A stretch of DNA of 64,000 nt from Actinomadura sp. K4S16 (GTDB lineage Bacteria; Actinomycetota; Actinomycetes; Streptosporangiales; Streptosporangiaceae), in NCBI RefSeq assembly GCF_008327685.1, contig NZ_BDDE01000011.1, forward strand, positions 186,001-250,000, written 5' to 3'. Both the position numbers and the translations under genes were made by a program. Below the pieces are notes generated by a model. That model searched no databases. It had not been told where the DNA came from and worked only from the letters and a program-made list of their open reading frames with translations. This document shows, piece by piece, positions 24,514-34,157 of the stretch; within the stretch, counting starts at the first letter, position 1, and the number at the start of each line of letters is the position of its first letter.

Positions 24514-25356
24514 TCAGCCCGGATCGCGGCGGCGCAGGTAGCGCTCGAACTCGCGGGCGATGGCGTCGCCGCTGGCCTCCGGCAGCTCGGTGGCGTCCTT
24601 CTGCTCCTCCAGGGTGCGGACGTACTCGGCGACCTCCGAGTCCTCCTCGGCGAGCTCGTTGACGCCGTGCTCCCAGGCGCGGGCCTCCTCGGGCAGCTCG
24701 CCGAGCGGGACGGTGACGTCGAGGAGGTCCTCGACGCGGCGCAGCAGGGCGAGGGTGGCCTTGGGGGACGGCGGCTGGGCGACGTAGTGCGGGACGGCCG
24801 CCCACAGGGAGACGGTGTCGAGGTCGGCCTTGGCGCAGGCGTCCTGGAGCACGCCGAGGATGCCGGTCGGCCCCTCGTAGCGGGCCGGCTCCAGGTTCAG
24901 GGTGTTGACCAGGCCGGCCTCGGAGGCGGCGCCGGTGACCGGCACCGGGCGGGTGTGGGGGGCGTCGGCGAGCAGCGCGCCGAGGAGCACGACGTTGCGG
25001 ACCTCGAGCTCCAGCATCAGTCCGACCAGCTCGCGGCAGAACGACCGCCACCGCATGTTGGGCTCGATCCCGTGCAGCAGCACGACGTCCTTGCCGTTCG
25101 GGAGCCGCGCCCACGACACGCGGGTCGTCGGCCAGGTGATGCCGCGGGTCTCGCCGTCGGTCATCTCGACGATGGGGCGGGTGACCTGGAAGTCGTAGTA
25201 GTCGTCCGGGTCGAGCTCGGCGATGGGCACCGCCTCCCACGTCGACTCCAGATGCGCGATCACCCCGCTGGCGGCCTCCCCGGCGTCGTTCCACCCCTCA
25301 AAGGCGGCCACGACCACCGGATCGACGAGTTCCGGCACGCTTTCGAGTTCGACCAC
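24514..25356 (-). CDS. PAC2 family protein (proteasome assembly chaperone-like)
   Basis: The 280-residue protein has the PAC2 pattern VVAAFEGWNDAGEAASGV at the N-terminus, then VLLHGIEPNMRWRSF, VVLLGALLADAPHTRPVPV and LWAAVPHYVAQPPSPKA. Actinobacterial PAC2 proteins are homologues of archaeal and eukaryotic proteasome assembly chaperones, but their role is unproven. The presence of a Pup-proteasome locus 18 kb away makes the link attractive, not established. AAGGAGG lies seven bases before the GTG at 25356, which was preferred to the upstream GTG at 25392. Confidence 0.88.
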   Translation of the reverse strand: MVELESVPELVDPVVVAAFEGWNDAGEAASGVIAHLESTWEAVPIAELDPDDYYDFQVTRPIVEMTDGETRGITWPTTRVSWARLPNGKDVVLLHGIEPNMRWRSFCRELVGLMLELEVRNVVLLGALLADAPHTRPVPVTGAASEAGLVNTLNLEPARYEGPTGILGVLQDACAKADLDTVSLWAAVPHYVAQPPSPKATLALLRRVEDLLDVTVPLGELPEEARAWEHGVNELAEEDSEVAEYVRTLEEQKDATELPEASGDAIAREFERYLRRRDPG

Positions 25357-25537
25357 GCGCTGCCTCCTTCCGACGCCCAGGTACAGCGTCACCGACGGGG
25401 GCCGTCATTCCCGGGGGTCGGGGGCCCCGCTCATGATCGGTGGCTGTCAGCCTACGTCCTGACGGTGACCTACCCCACCCCTCCGGAGGCCAGACCCCGC
25501 CGTGTACGCCCGCGGCGGAACCCGGGTCACGATCGGG

Positions 25538-25999
25538 TCACTTGCCGCGGGGGGTGGTGTGCACGATCAGCACGTCGCAGGGGGCGCGGTGGGACAGGTT
25601 CGCCGGGACGGACCCGAGGATGCGGCCCGCGAGGCTGTTGAGGCCCCGGTTGCCGATCACCATGAGGTCCACGGGGCGCTCCTTCGCCAGCTTCGACAGC
25701 ACGTCCACGGCGTCGCCCTCGACGGCCTCCTGCTCGATGTCGGTGGCGCCGGCGGCGACGGCCCGCTCCCGCGCGGCGCGCAGCGCGTCGTCGGCGGGGG
25801 TGGACCCCTGCACCTTGTAGGCCAGGTCGCCCAGCCGGTCGGCGGCGGTGGCGCGCTCGCGCTCCGGCATGGGGCTGTAGGCGGAGGCGAGCAGGAGGGT
25901 GGCGCCCGTGGCGGCGGCCAGCTGCGCGGCCCTGTCGACCGCGCGGAACGAGGAGTCAGAGCCGTCGGTGCCGACGAGGATGATGCGGTACGCGCTCAT
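25538..25999 (-). CDS. Universal stress protein (UspA family)
   Basis: The 153-residue single-domain Usp starts MSAYRIILVGTDGSDSS and has the ATP-binding pattern as IGNRGLNSLAGRILGSVPANLSH, with the correct Gly spacing for nucleotide binding. Such proteins are induced by stress or hypoxia and bind ATP in many actinobacteria. It is transcribed alone, divergent from the HAD gene, with a 183-base shared upstream region. Start ATG 25999 is preceded by AAGGAACGGC, a weak ribosome site. Confidence 0.92.
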   Translation of the reverse strand: MSAYRIILVGTDGSDSSFRAVDRAAQLAAATGATLLLASAYSPMPERERATAADRLGDLAYKVQGSTPADDALRAARERAVAAGATDIEQEAVEGDAVDVLSKLAKERPVDLMVIGNRGLNSLAGRILGSVPANLSHRAPCDVLIVHTTPRGK

Positions 26000-26182
26000 G
26001 CCGTTCCTTACCCGTTAGTAGTCACTGGTGGCACGCTATCGGTCCGGTGACCCATCCGTCACCGTCTCTTTGCACACCCCGTCCAAGAGGCGCGGGCCCG
26101 CCTGGAGCGCGGACGGCCCGGAGTGTCCGGTGATCACCCGGATAGGGTGGTTCTCCGGTTCGTGCGACATGTGAGGAGAGCT

Positions 26183-26839
26183 GTGACTGCTGGGGGCCCG
26201 CAGGCCGTGCTGTTCGACATGGACGGCCTGCTCATCGACTCCGAGCGCGTCTGGCTCGAGGTCGAGTCGGAGGTCATGGCCTGGCTCGGCGGCGAGTGGA
26301 GCCCCGCCCACCAGGAGCGCCTGGTCGGCGGCTCCCTCTACCTCGCCGTCGACTACATGCTGGAGCTGACCGGGGCCGACGCCCCCCGCGAGGAGGTCGG
26401 CCGGCGGATGCTGGACGGCATGGTCGAGCGGCTCGGCGCGTGCGTCCCGATGATGCCCGGCGCCAAGGACCTGCTCGCCGAGGTCCGCGCCGCCGGGGTG
26501 ACGGCGGCCCTGGTGTCCTCCAGCCACCGGCGGCTGATCGAGCCGGTGCTGGACGCCGTCGGCCGCGAGCACTTCGCGCTCAGCGTCGCCGGTGACGAGG
26601 TCGCCCGGACCAAGCCGCACCCCGAGCCCTACCTGACCGCCGCCGCCCGGCTCGGCGCCGACCCGGCCCGCTGCGTGGTGCTGGAGGACTCCCCGAACGG
26701 CGTCGCGGCGGCCGAGGCGGCGGGCTGCGTCACCGTCGCCGTCCCCGGCGTCCTGCCGATCCCGCCCGCGCCGGGACGGACGGTGGTCGCCTCGCTGCTC
26801 GAGGTGGACCTGGAGCGGCTGCGCTCCCTGGTCGTGTGA
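26183..26839 (+). CDS. HAD-superfamily hydrolase (beta-phosphoglucomutase-like)
   Basis: The 218-residue protein has HAD motif I FDMDGLLIDSE (Asp12 and Asp14), motif II ALVSSSH, motif III KPHPEPYL and motif IV VVLEDSPNGVAAAEAAG, so it should be an active Mg-dependent phosphatase or phosphomutase. The helical cap fits subclass IA. The sequence VLEDSPNGV is common in the beta-phosphoglucomutase and phosphonatase-like group; the substrate is not predictable. GAGGAG before the GTG at 26183 and a TAGGGT -10 box at 26143-26148 give a leader of about 35 bases. Confidence 0.9.
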   Translation: MTAGGPQAVLFDMDGLLIDSERVWLEVESEVMAWLGGEWSPAHQERLVGGSLYLAVDYMLELTGADAPREEVGRRMLDGMVERLGACVPMMPGAKDLLAEVRAAGVTAALVSSSHRRLIEPVLDAVGREHFALSVAGDEVARTKPHPEPYLTAAARLGADPARCVVLEDSPNGVAAAEAAGCVTVAVPGVLPIPPAPGRTVVASLLEVDLERLRSLVV

Positions 26840-27078
26840 CACTCGCCGGTCGCGTGACGAGTGCGGCGGCGCGTCCGCCGTCCGACCGCGGCACCTCACG
26901 GCGCGGCGCCGCGCGGGCCTGATACCCGCGGGGCGGTACCCCGGGGGGCGGCCCCTAGGGGAGGGTCCCGCCGGGGGAGGAGACCGGTCCGGCCGCAAAC
27001 CGTCCGCCGGGAGGAGCAGAACCGGCATTCCACGTGTGACGATGGAGAGAGCACCGACACACGGAGTGAGGGGCCGGC

Positions 27079-27504
27079 ATGAGCGACGCAGCCATTTTCG
27101 CGATCAGTCTCGGGGTGACCCTGGTCGGGCTGGTGATCAGCTGGGGCGCCTACCGCCGCCGGGGCGCGGCCAGCGGGCTGCGCGGCGCGGCCCTGTCCCT
27201 GGTGCCGCTCGCGGCGGCGATGACGGGCGTGACCGAGTTCTTCGTCGACCTGGCGTTCAGCCCGGTGAAGTGGGCGGGCGTCGCCGTGGGCGGCCTGGCC
27301 GTGCTGCTCTACCTGGCCTCCGGCGCGATGCTGAGCAGGCGCGGGGACGCCGGCGGCGGCAAGGCCGCGGGAGGCGGGGAGGGGCACCGCTCCGCCGGGC
27401 GCGGCGGCAAGCCGAGGCGCGGCGTCGAGGGGCCCGCGCCGGGCGGGGGAGACCCGGAGCTGGCGGAGATCGAGAAGATCCTCCGCGACCGCGGCATCTC
27501 CTGA
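27079..27504 (+). CDS. Conserved small membrane protein
   Basis: The 141-residue protein has three hydrophobic segments (FAISLGVTLVGLVISWGA, ALSLVPLAAAMTGV, WAGVAVGGLAVLLYLASGAML), then a Gly/Lys/Arg-rich linker and an acidic C-terminal helix DPELAEIEKILRDRGIS. Similar proteins occur widely in streptomycetes and relatives, where some are misnamed cellulose synthase; the function is unknown. The conserved C-terminal helix suggests a docking site for a cytoplasmic partner. GAGGGGCCGGC precedes the ATG. It ends before a strong terminator hairpin at 27531. Confidence 0.75.
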   Translation: MSDAAIFAISLGVTLVGLVISWGAYRRRGAASGLRGAALSLVPLAAAMTGVTEFFVDLAFSPVKWAGVAVGGLAVLLYLASGAMLSRRGDAGGGKAAGGGEGHRSAGRGGKPRRGVEGPAPGGGDPELAEIEKILRDRGIS

Positions 27505-27530
27505 GACCGCGGCCCCCGCACGCGACGTGA

Positions 27531-27573
27531 CGGCGGGCCGGGACGTCCCGATCGCGGGCGTTCCGGCCCGCCG
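27531..27573 (+). terminator. 11-bp hairpin with GTTTCT tail
   Basis: CGGCGGGCCGG (27531-27541) pairs with CCGGCCCGCCG (27563-27573) and is followed by TTTCT. It separates the small membrane protein gene from the dpp operon. Confidence 0.7.
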
Positions 27574-27933
27574 TTTCTGTGCGTCCGGGGCCTGACCTGC
27601 GGACGATCAGTCTCAGAACGGACTCAGTACGGTAAAGCTTGTCGTTCCGGACCCCCCTGGCGTTGCGGGGCCACTCGTGGCTGAACGTACTATTCGGGCG
27701 ATTTGTCCGAAGTGGCGTACGGGCGCGTGTTTGCCAGATGACGACGAGATCACAAGTCAGATACGGGTACTTCCGAAGTACGTCTCACGGATGGACAGTC
27801 GTGCCCGAAGGACTACGTTTCCCTTCAGCAAACGCGGCGTAACGGGCACGGGGGCAGCGGATGATCTCCGCGACCGCCGGTCACTCGCCGGCGGCAGGCA
27901 GAACCAGTGGCCGGACGGTAGGAGGTAACGAGC
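27574..27933 (+). other. Upstream region of the dpp operon
   Basis: This stretch has no gene and is relatively AT-rich for the window. It contains the perfect palindrome GTACTTC-C-GAAGTAC at 27767-27781, and upstream of it the inverted repeat TTCGG-N9-CCGAA. It ends with a strong TAGGAGGT ribosome site 10 bases before the GTG at 27934. The transcription start is unclear. The repeats are candidate binding sites for a regulator of peptide uptake. Confidence 0.55.
27767..27781. promoter_or_regulatory. 15-bp perfect palindrome upstream of dpp operon
   Basis: GTACTTC and GAAGTAC flank a single C. The site is about 150 bases before the first codon of the operon. Confidence 0.45.
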
Positions 27934-28926
27934 GTGGCCGCACCCATAGAGGTGACCGGGTCCGACAGCGAGGCGCAGCCGGAAGCGGTACTTGTCGGCG
28001 TCGACAAGAAGAAGATCCAGGGACGCTCCCTCGGGCAGATCGCCTGGATGCGGCTCAAGCGGGACAAGGTCGCTCTCACCGGCGCGGTCATCGTCTTCGT
28101 GCTCATCCTGATCGCGATCTTCGGTCCGTTCTTCGTGCAGAACCCGCTGACGTACCACCAGAACCTGATCGACCCGACCTACAACCGGCCGAAGGGCGGC
28201 ATCTGGCACACGGGCATCAGCGGCGACCACCTGCTCGGCGTGGAGCCCGGCACCGGCCGCGACCTGCTGGCCCGCATCGTGCACGGAGCCCGGATCTCGC
28301 TCCTGGTGTCCTTCCTGGCCACCCTGCTGTCGGTGGTCATCGGGACCGTCATGGGCATCACCGCCGGCTACTTCGGCGGCTGGGTCGACTACCTGATCAG
28401 CCGGGCCATGGACGCCTTCCTGGCCTTCCCCCTGCTGCTGTTCGCGATCGCGCTGGTGGGCGTCGTCTCCGACGGCGCGTTCGGCATGAACGGCAACGGG
28501 CTGCGGATCTCCGTGCTGGTCGTGGTGATCGGCTTCTTCAACTGGCCCTACATCGGCCGCATCATCCGCGGCCAGACGCTGTCGCTGCGCGAGCGCGAGT
28601 TCGTCGACGCCGCCCGCAGCCTGGGAGCCCGCAACTCCTACGTGCTCTTCAAAGAGGTCCTGCCGAACCTGGTCGCCCCGATCCTGGTCTACTCGACCCT
28701 GCTGATCCCGACCAACATCCTGTTCGAGGCGGCGCTGTCGTTCCTCGGCGTCGGAGTGATCCCGCCGACGCCGTCCTGGGGCGCCATGCTGACGCTCGCG
28801 GTGCCGATCTACTCCTCGGACCCGGCCTACATGATCATCCCCGGTATGGCCATCTTCATCACCGTCCTCGCCTTCAACCTCTTCGGTGACGGGCTGCGGG
28901 ACGCTCTCGACCCTCGGGCCAAGTGA
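27934..28926 (+). CDS. dppC: Dipeptide/oligopeptide ABC transporter permease (DppC)
   Basis: The 330-residue protein has six membrane segments, a cytoplasmic N-terminus of about 45 residues (ILQ-type KKKIQGRSLGQIAWMRLKRD), the EAA loop EFVDAARSLGARNSYVLFKE and the ending FEAALSFLGVGVIPPTPSWG. It forms the import channel with the DppB subunit encoded at 30840. Substrates of such systems are di- and oligopeptides or nickel; the complete operon with a lipoprotein receptor and two ATPases supports peptides. A TAGGAGGT site gives strong initiation at the GTG. Confidence 0.9.
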   Translation: MAAPIEVTGSDSEAQPEAVLVGVDKKKIQGRSLGQIAWMRLKRDKVALTGAVIVFVLILIAIFGPFFVQNPLTYHQNLIDPTYNRPKGGIWHTGISGDHLLGVEPGTGRDLLARIVHGARISLLVSFLATLLSVVIGTVMGITAGYFGGWVDYLISRAMDAFLAFPLLLFAIALVGVVSDGAFGMNGNGLRISVLVVVIGFFNWPYIGRIIRGQTLSLREREFVDAARSLGARNSYVLFKEVLPNLVAPILVYSTLLIPTNILFEAALSFLGVGVIPPTPSWGAMLTLAVPIYSSDPAYMIIPGMAIFITVLAFNLFGDGLRDALDPRAK

Positions 28927-28970
28927 CTCGGGTTCAACCGACCCGTCTAATTGAAGGGGTGCGCCTGCAC

Positions 28971-30734
28971 ATGAACAAGATGAGACCATTTGCGGTCTTC
29001 GCGGCCGGTGTGGTCGCGGCCGCAGGGCTCGCCGCCTGCGGCGGCGGTGAATCCGGAGGCTCGGGGAGCGGCCCCGGGTACAACGCCGGCGTGAACGAGG
29101 TCGTCAACAAGTCGGACAAGAAGGGCGGCACGCTCAAGCTGGCCGACTCCGACGACTGGGACTCGCCGGACCCCGGCAACACCTACTACGCGTTCTCCCA
29201 GAACTTCGCCCGCCTCTACGGCCGCGGTCTGACCACGGCCAAGGCGGCGGCGGGCAAGGAGAGCCTCGAGATCGTCCCTGACCTGGCCACCGACATGGGC
29301 CAGCCCAGCGACGGCGGCAAGACCTGGACGTACAAGCTGCGGACCGGCGTCAAGTACGACGACGGCACCACGGTCACGTCCAAGGACGTCAAGTACGCGA
29401 TCGAGCGCAGCAACTACACCAAGGAGCTGCAGCTCGGGCCGAAGTACTTCAAGCAGTACCTCGTCGACAACAAGCCCGCCTACAAGGGCCCGTACGAGGA
29501 CAAGAGCGACGAGGGTCTGAAGTCGATCGAGACCCCCGACGACCAGACGATCATCTTCCACCTGAACGAGCCGTTCCAGGAGTTCGACTACCTGGTCTCG
29601 ATGTCGCAGTCCATCCCTGTGCCGAAGGCCAAGGACACCGGCACGAAGTACGAGACCTCGATCGTCTCCAGCGGTCCGTACAAGATCGACAACTACACGC
29701 GCGGCAAGTCGATGTCGCTGTCGCGCAACCCGAACTGGAACCAGAGCACCGACCCGCTCCGCAAGGCGCTGCCGGACAAGATCGAAGTCCAGATCAAGCA
29801 GAACGCCGATGACATCGACCAGCGGCTGCTCGCCGGCTCGCTGGACATGGACATCACCGGCGTCGGCGTCCAGGCGGGGACCCAGCCGAAGGTGCTGACC
29901 CCCGAGCAGAAGCCGTACGTGGACAACCCGATCCAGGGCTTCCTGCGGTTCATGTCGCTGAACGTGAACGTCAAGCCGCTCGACAACATCCACTGCCGCA
30001 TGGCCGTGCAGTACGCGACCGACAAGGTCGCCGCGCAGACCGCCTACGGAGGCCCGCTGGCCGGCGGCGACGTCGCCACCACCGTGCTCCCCCCGTCGGT
30101 GGACGGCTACACCAAGTTCGACCTGTACCCGCAGAAGCAGGCCGAGGGCGGCGGGCTCGACCAGGCCACGCTCGCCAAGGCCAAGTCGGAGCTGCAGGCG
30201 TGCGGCAAGCCGAACGGCTTCACGAGCAAGATCTCGGCGCGGTCGGACCGGCCGAAGGAAGTCGCGATGGCCGAGGCGATCCAGCAGAGCCTCGCCAAGG
30301 TCGGCATCAAGGTCAGCATCGTCCAGTTCCCGGCCGGCGACTACTTCAACAAGTACGTCGGCGTGCCGAAGTACGTGCACGACCACGAGATCGGCATGAT
30401 GATCATGGCGTGGGCGGCCGACTGGCCGACCGGGTACGGCTTCCTGTCGCAGATCGTGCACGGTTCGGCGATCAAGCCGTCCGGCGGCAACAACCTCGCC
30501 GAGCTCAACGACCCGAAGGTCAACAAGGGTCTCGACGACGCGATCTCCACGCAGGACAAGGCCGCTCGCACGAAGATGTACGGCGAGGTCGACAAGGCGG
30601 TCATGGGGACCGCCGCCGAGGTCCCGCTGATCTACGCCAAGGCCCTGATGTACCGGCCGAAGCGCGTGACGAACGCGGGCATCACGTACTACTACGGCGG
30701 AATGTACGACTACCTGAACATGGGCGTGGAGTGA
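28971..30734 (+). CDS. Peptide-binding lipoprotein of ABC importer (DppA/OppA-like)
   Basis: The 587-residue extracellular solute-binding protein (SBP_bac_5 family) has a lipoprotein signal peptide MNKMRPFAVFAAGVV with lipobox LAAC. A Gly/Ser linker follows, then the family pattern LKLADSDDWDSPDPGNTYYA, GGKTWTYKLRTGVKYDDGT and AWAADWPTGYGFL. It captures the peptide outside the membrane and delivers it to DppBC. The ATG at 28971 was chosen because it yields a proper signal peptide; the GTG at 28923, overlapping the dppC stop, would place charged residues before it. A 12-bp hairpin after the gene may raise its mRNA level. Confidence 0.92.
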   Translation: MNKMRPFAVFAAGVVAAAGLAACGGGESGGSGSGPGYNAGVNEVVNKSDKKGGTLKLADSDDWDSPDPGNTYYAFSQNFARLYGRGLTTAKAAAGKESLEIVPDLATDMGQPSDGGKTWTYKLRTGVKYDDGTTVTSKDVKYAIERSNYTKELQLGPKYFKQYLVDNKPAYKGPYEDKSDEGLKSIETPDDQTIIFHLNEPFQEFDYLVSMSQSIPVPKAKDTGTKYETSIVSSGPYKIDNYTRGKSMSLSRNPNWNQSTDPLRKALPDKIEVQIKQNADDIDQRLLAGSLDMDITGVGVQAGTQPKVLTPEQKPYVDNPIQGFLRFMSLNVNVKPLDNIHCRMAVQYATDKVAAQTAYGGPLAGGDVATTVLPPSVDGYTKFDLYPQKQAEGGGLDQATLAKAKSELQACGKPNGFTSKISARSDRPKEVAMAEAIQQSLAKVGIKVSIVQFPAGDYFNKYVGVPKYVHDHEIGMMIMAWAADWPTGYGFLSQIVHGSAIKPSGGNNLAELNDPKVNKGLDDAISTQDKAARTKMYGEVDKAVMGTAAEVPLIYAKALMYRPKRVTNAGITYYYGGMYDYLNMGVE

Positions 30735-30781
30735 CACTCCGCTTCGTCCGTGCGTACAGCTGAAGGCAGGTGAAGGCGACG

Positions 30782-30825
30782 CCCGCCGGCCGGTCCGGGA
30801 CCCACAGGTCCCGCCGGCCGGCGGG
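30782..30825 (+). terminator. 12-bp intra-operon hairpin after the binding-protein gene
   Basis: CCCGCCGGCCGG (30782-30793) pairs with CCGGCCGGCGGG (30814-30825) around a 20-base loop, with no T tract. Its position between the receptor and the dppB gene suggests a partial terminator or mRNA-stabilising element. Confidence 0.6.
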
Positions 30826-30839
30826 TCGGGCCGAGCATT

Positions 30840-31852
<1,013 letters not shown>

Positions 31853-31853
<1 letters not shown>

Positions 31854-32920
31854 TGACCGGCACCGCGCCCGCCGCGGACACCGCGGGCACCGGCGAGGCC
31901 CCGAGCGCGTTCCTCGAGGTCCGCGACCTCAAGATCCACTTCCCGACCGACGACGGCCTGGTCAAGTCCGTCGACGGCCTGTCGTTCCAGCTGGAGCGGG
32001 GCCGCACGCTCGGGATCGTGGGCGAGTCGGGCTCCGGCAAGAGCGTGACCAGCCTCGGCATCCTCGGCCTGCACAACCGGCGCAACGCCGACGTGTCCGG
32101 GGAGATCTGGCTGAACGGCAAGGAGATCGTCGGCGCCTCGCAGAACGAGGTGCGCCGGCTCCGCGGCCGCGAGATGGCCATGATCTTCCAGGACCCGCTG
32201 TCCTCGATGCACCCCTTCTACACGATCGGCCACCAGATCATCGAGGCCTACCGGGTGCACAACGACGTGTCCAAGGCGGTGGCCCGCAAGCACGCCATCG
32301 ACATGCTCGGCAAGGTCGGCATCCCCAAGCCGGACCGGCGGGTGGACGACTACCCGCACCAGTTCTCCGGCGGCATGCGCCAGCGCGCGATGATCGCGAT
32401 GGCGCTGTCCTGCGACCCCGAGCTGCTGATCGCCGACGAGCCGACCACGGCGCTGGACGTGACCGTCCAGGCGCAGATCCTCGACCTCATCCGCGACCTG
32501 CAGCAGGAGTTCAACTCCGCGGTCATCATGATCACCCACGACCTCGGGGTGGTCGCGGAGCTGTCGGACGACATCCTGGTGATGTACGCGGGCCGCGCCG
32601 TGGAGTACGCCTCCGTCGACGACGCCTTCCACCGGCCGCTGCACCCCTACACCTGGGGGCTGCTCGGCTCGATGCCGCGTCTGGACCGGGAGCGCTCGGA
32701 GCGGCTGATGCCGATCGAGGGGTCGCCGCCCAGCCTGATCAACGTGCCGTCGGGGTGCGCGTTCCATCCGCGCTGCCCTTACAGTGACCTCAACGGTGAC
32801 AAGAGCACGACCGAGCGGCCCGAGCTGGTCGAGGTCGAGCCCGGCCACAAGGCGGCGTGCCATCTCCCGCTGGAGAAGAAGCGGCAGATCTGGAACGACG
32901 AGATCCGGCCGAAGCTGTGA
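31853..32920 (+). CDS. dppD: Dipeptide ABC transporter ATP-binding subunit (DppD)
   Basis: The 355-residue ATPase has Walker A GESGSGKS, signature FSGGMRQR, Walker [10 protein letters not shown] and H-loop MITHD. The C-terminal oligopeptide-transporter extension contains PHLYT-type residues ([15 protein letters not shown]) and the Cys-bearing FHPRCPY. It powers import together with DppF. It starts at the ATG that shares an A with the dppB stop, and its own stop overlaps the next gene's GTG. All catalytic motifs are intact. Confidence 0.93.
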
Positions 32921-34065
32921 CGAGCACGGGTGGGAACGAGACTGTGAATACGACCAAGACCCCGGCCGACGAGACCCGTCCGGCCGCGGAGGCCCGCCCC
33001 GTACGGGAGGGCGAGCCGCTGCTGGAGGTGGACAACCTCGGCAAGCACTTCCCCGTCACCGCGGGGCTGCTGCGCCGGCAGGTCGCGGCGGTGAAGGCCG
33101 TCGACGGCGTGTCGTTCTCGGTCCGCAAGGGCGAGACGCTCGGACTGGTGGGCGAGTCGGGCTGCGGCAAGTCCACCACCGGCCGGATGATCATGCGGCT
33201 GCTGGACCCCAGCTTCGGCAAGATCACCTTTGAGGGCGAGGACATCACCACGATGTCGCAGGGGCGGCTCCGGCCGCTCCGGCGCGACCTCCAGATGATC
33301 TTCCAGGACCCCTACTCGTCGCTGAACCCGCGCAAGACGGTCGGCGCGATCGTCGGGGCGCCCTTCCGGCTGCAGAACATCGAGGCCAAGCAGGGCGTCA
33401 AGAAGGCGGTCCAGGAGATCCTGGAGCTGGTCGGGCTGAGCCCCGAGCACTACAACCGCTACCCGCACGAGTTCTCCGGCGGGCAGCGGCAGCGCATCGG
33501 CATCGCCCGCACCCTGGCCCTGAAGCCGAAGCTGATCATCGCGGACGAGCCGGTCTCGGCCCTGGACGTGTCGGTGCAGGCGCAGGTCGTCAACCTGCTG
33601 GAGGACCTGCAGAACGAGCTCGACCTCACCTACGTGGTGATCGCGCACGACCTCTCGGTGGTCCGGCACATCTCCGACCGCGTCGCCGTCATGTACCTCG
33701 GCAAGATCGTCGAGTTGGCGGACCGCTCGGACCTGTACGAGCGGCCCATGCACCCCTACACGAACGCGCTGCTGTCCGCGGTTCCGATCCCGGACCCGAG
33801 CCAGCGCGCCGAGCGCAAGCGGATCCGGCTGCAGGGCGACGTGCCGAGCCCGCTCGACCCGCCGCCCGCCTGCCGGTTCCACACCCGGTGCTGGAAGGCG
33901 CAGGACATCTGCAAGCAGGTCGAGCCGCCGCTGGTCGAGCTCAGCCCGGGACACCAGGCCGCCTGCCACTTCCCGGAGAACACCACGGTCAGCGCGACCG
34001 ACGCGGTCGCCAAGGCCGCGGTGGCGCCCGCCGCCCCGGCCGAAGACCCGGAGCCCGCGGAGTAG
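32917..34065 (+). CDS. dppF: Dipeptide ABC transporter ATP-binding subunit (DppF)
   Basis: The 382-residue ATPase has Walker [10 protein letters not shown], signature FSGGQRQR, Walker [10 protein letters not shown] and H-loop VIAHD. The C-terminal oligopeptide extension contains [15 protein letters not shown] and FHTRCWKAQ. It pairs with DppD. The GTG at 32917 overlaps the dppD stop as GTGA; a second GTG at 32944 is also possible and would remove nine residues. The tail after ACHFPENT is Ala/Pro rich and not conserved. A strong bidirectional terminator follows at 34103. Confidence 0.93.
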   Translation: MTSTGGNETVNTTKTPADETRPAAEARPVREGEPLLEVDNLGKHFPVTAGLLRRQVAAVKAVDGVSFSVRKGETLGLVGESGCGKSTTGRMIMRLLDPSFGKITFEGEDITTMSQGRLRPLRRDLQMIFQDPYSSLNPRKTVGAIVGAPFRLQNIEAKQGVKKAVQEILELVGLSPEHYNRYPHEFSGGQRQRIGIARTLALKPKLIIADEPVSALDVSVQAQVVNLLEDLQNELDLTYVVIAHDLSVVRHISDRVAVMYLGKIVELADRSDLYERPMHPYTNALLSAVPIPDPSQRAERKRIRLQGDVPSPLDPPPACRFHTRCWKAQDICKQVEPPLVELSPGHQAACHFPENTTVSATDAVAKAAVAPAAPAEDPEPAE

Positions 34066-34102
34066 CGCCGCCGGGCGCGTGAGCGCGCCCCGCGCACGAG
34101 GA

Positions 34103-34138
34103 AAGGCCCGGCCCCCGCGAGGGGGACCGGGCCTTCTT
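34103..34138. terminator. Bidirectional intrinsic terminator after dppF
   Basis: AAGGCCCGG and CCGGGCCTT, extended inward by CCCCC/GGGGG around a GCGA loop, form a long stem with one bulged A, followed by CTTC on the plus strand. It lies between the convergent dpp operon and the exporter operon. Confidence 0.85.
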
Positions 34139-34157
34139 CACGGGCGCCCGCTCCGGA

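Noticed and set aside
28923..28970. Alternative GTG start of the peptide-binding protein overlapping the dppC stop
   Set aside because: It would add 16 residues in front of a well-formed lipoprotein signal peptide; the ATG at 28971 is better.
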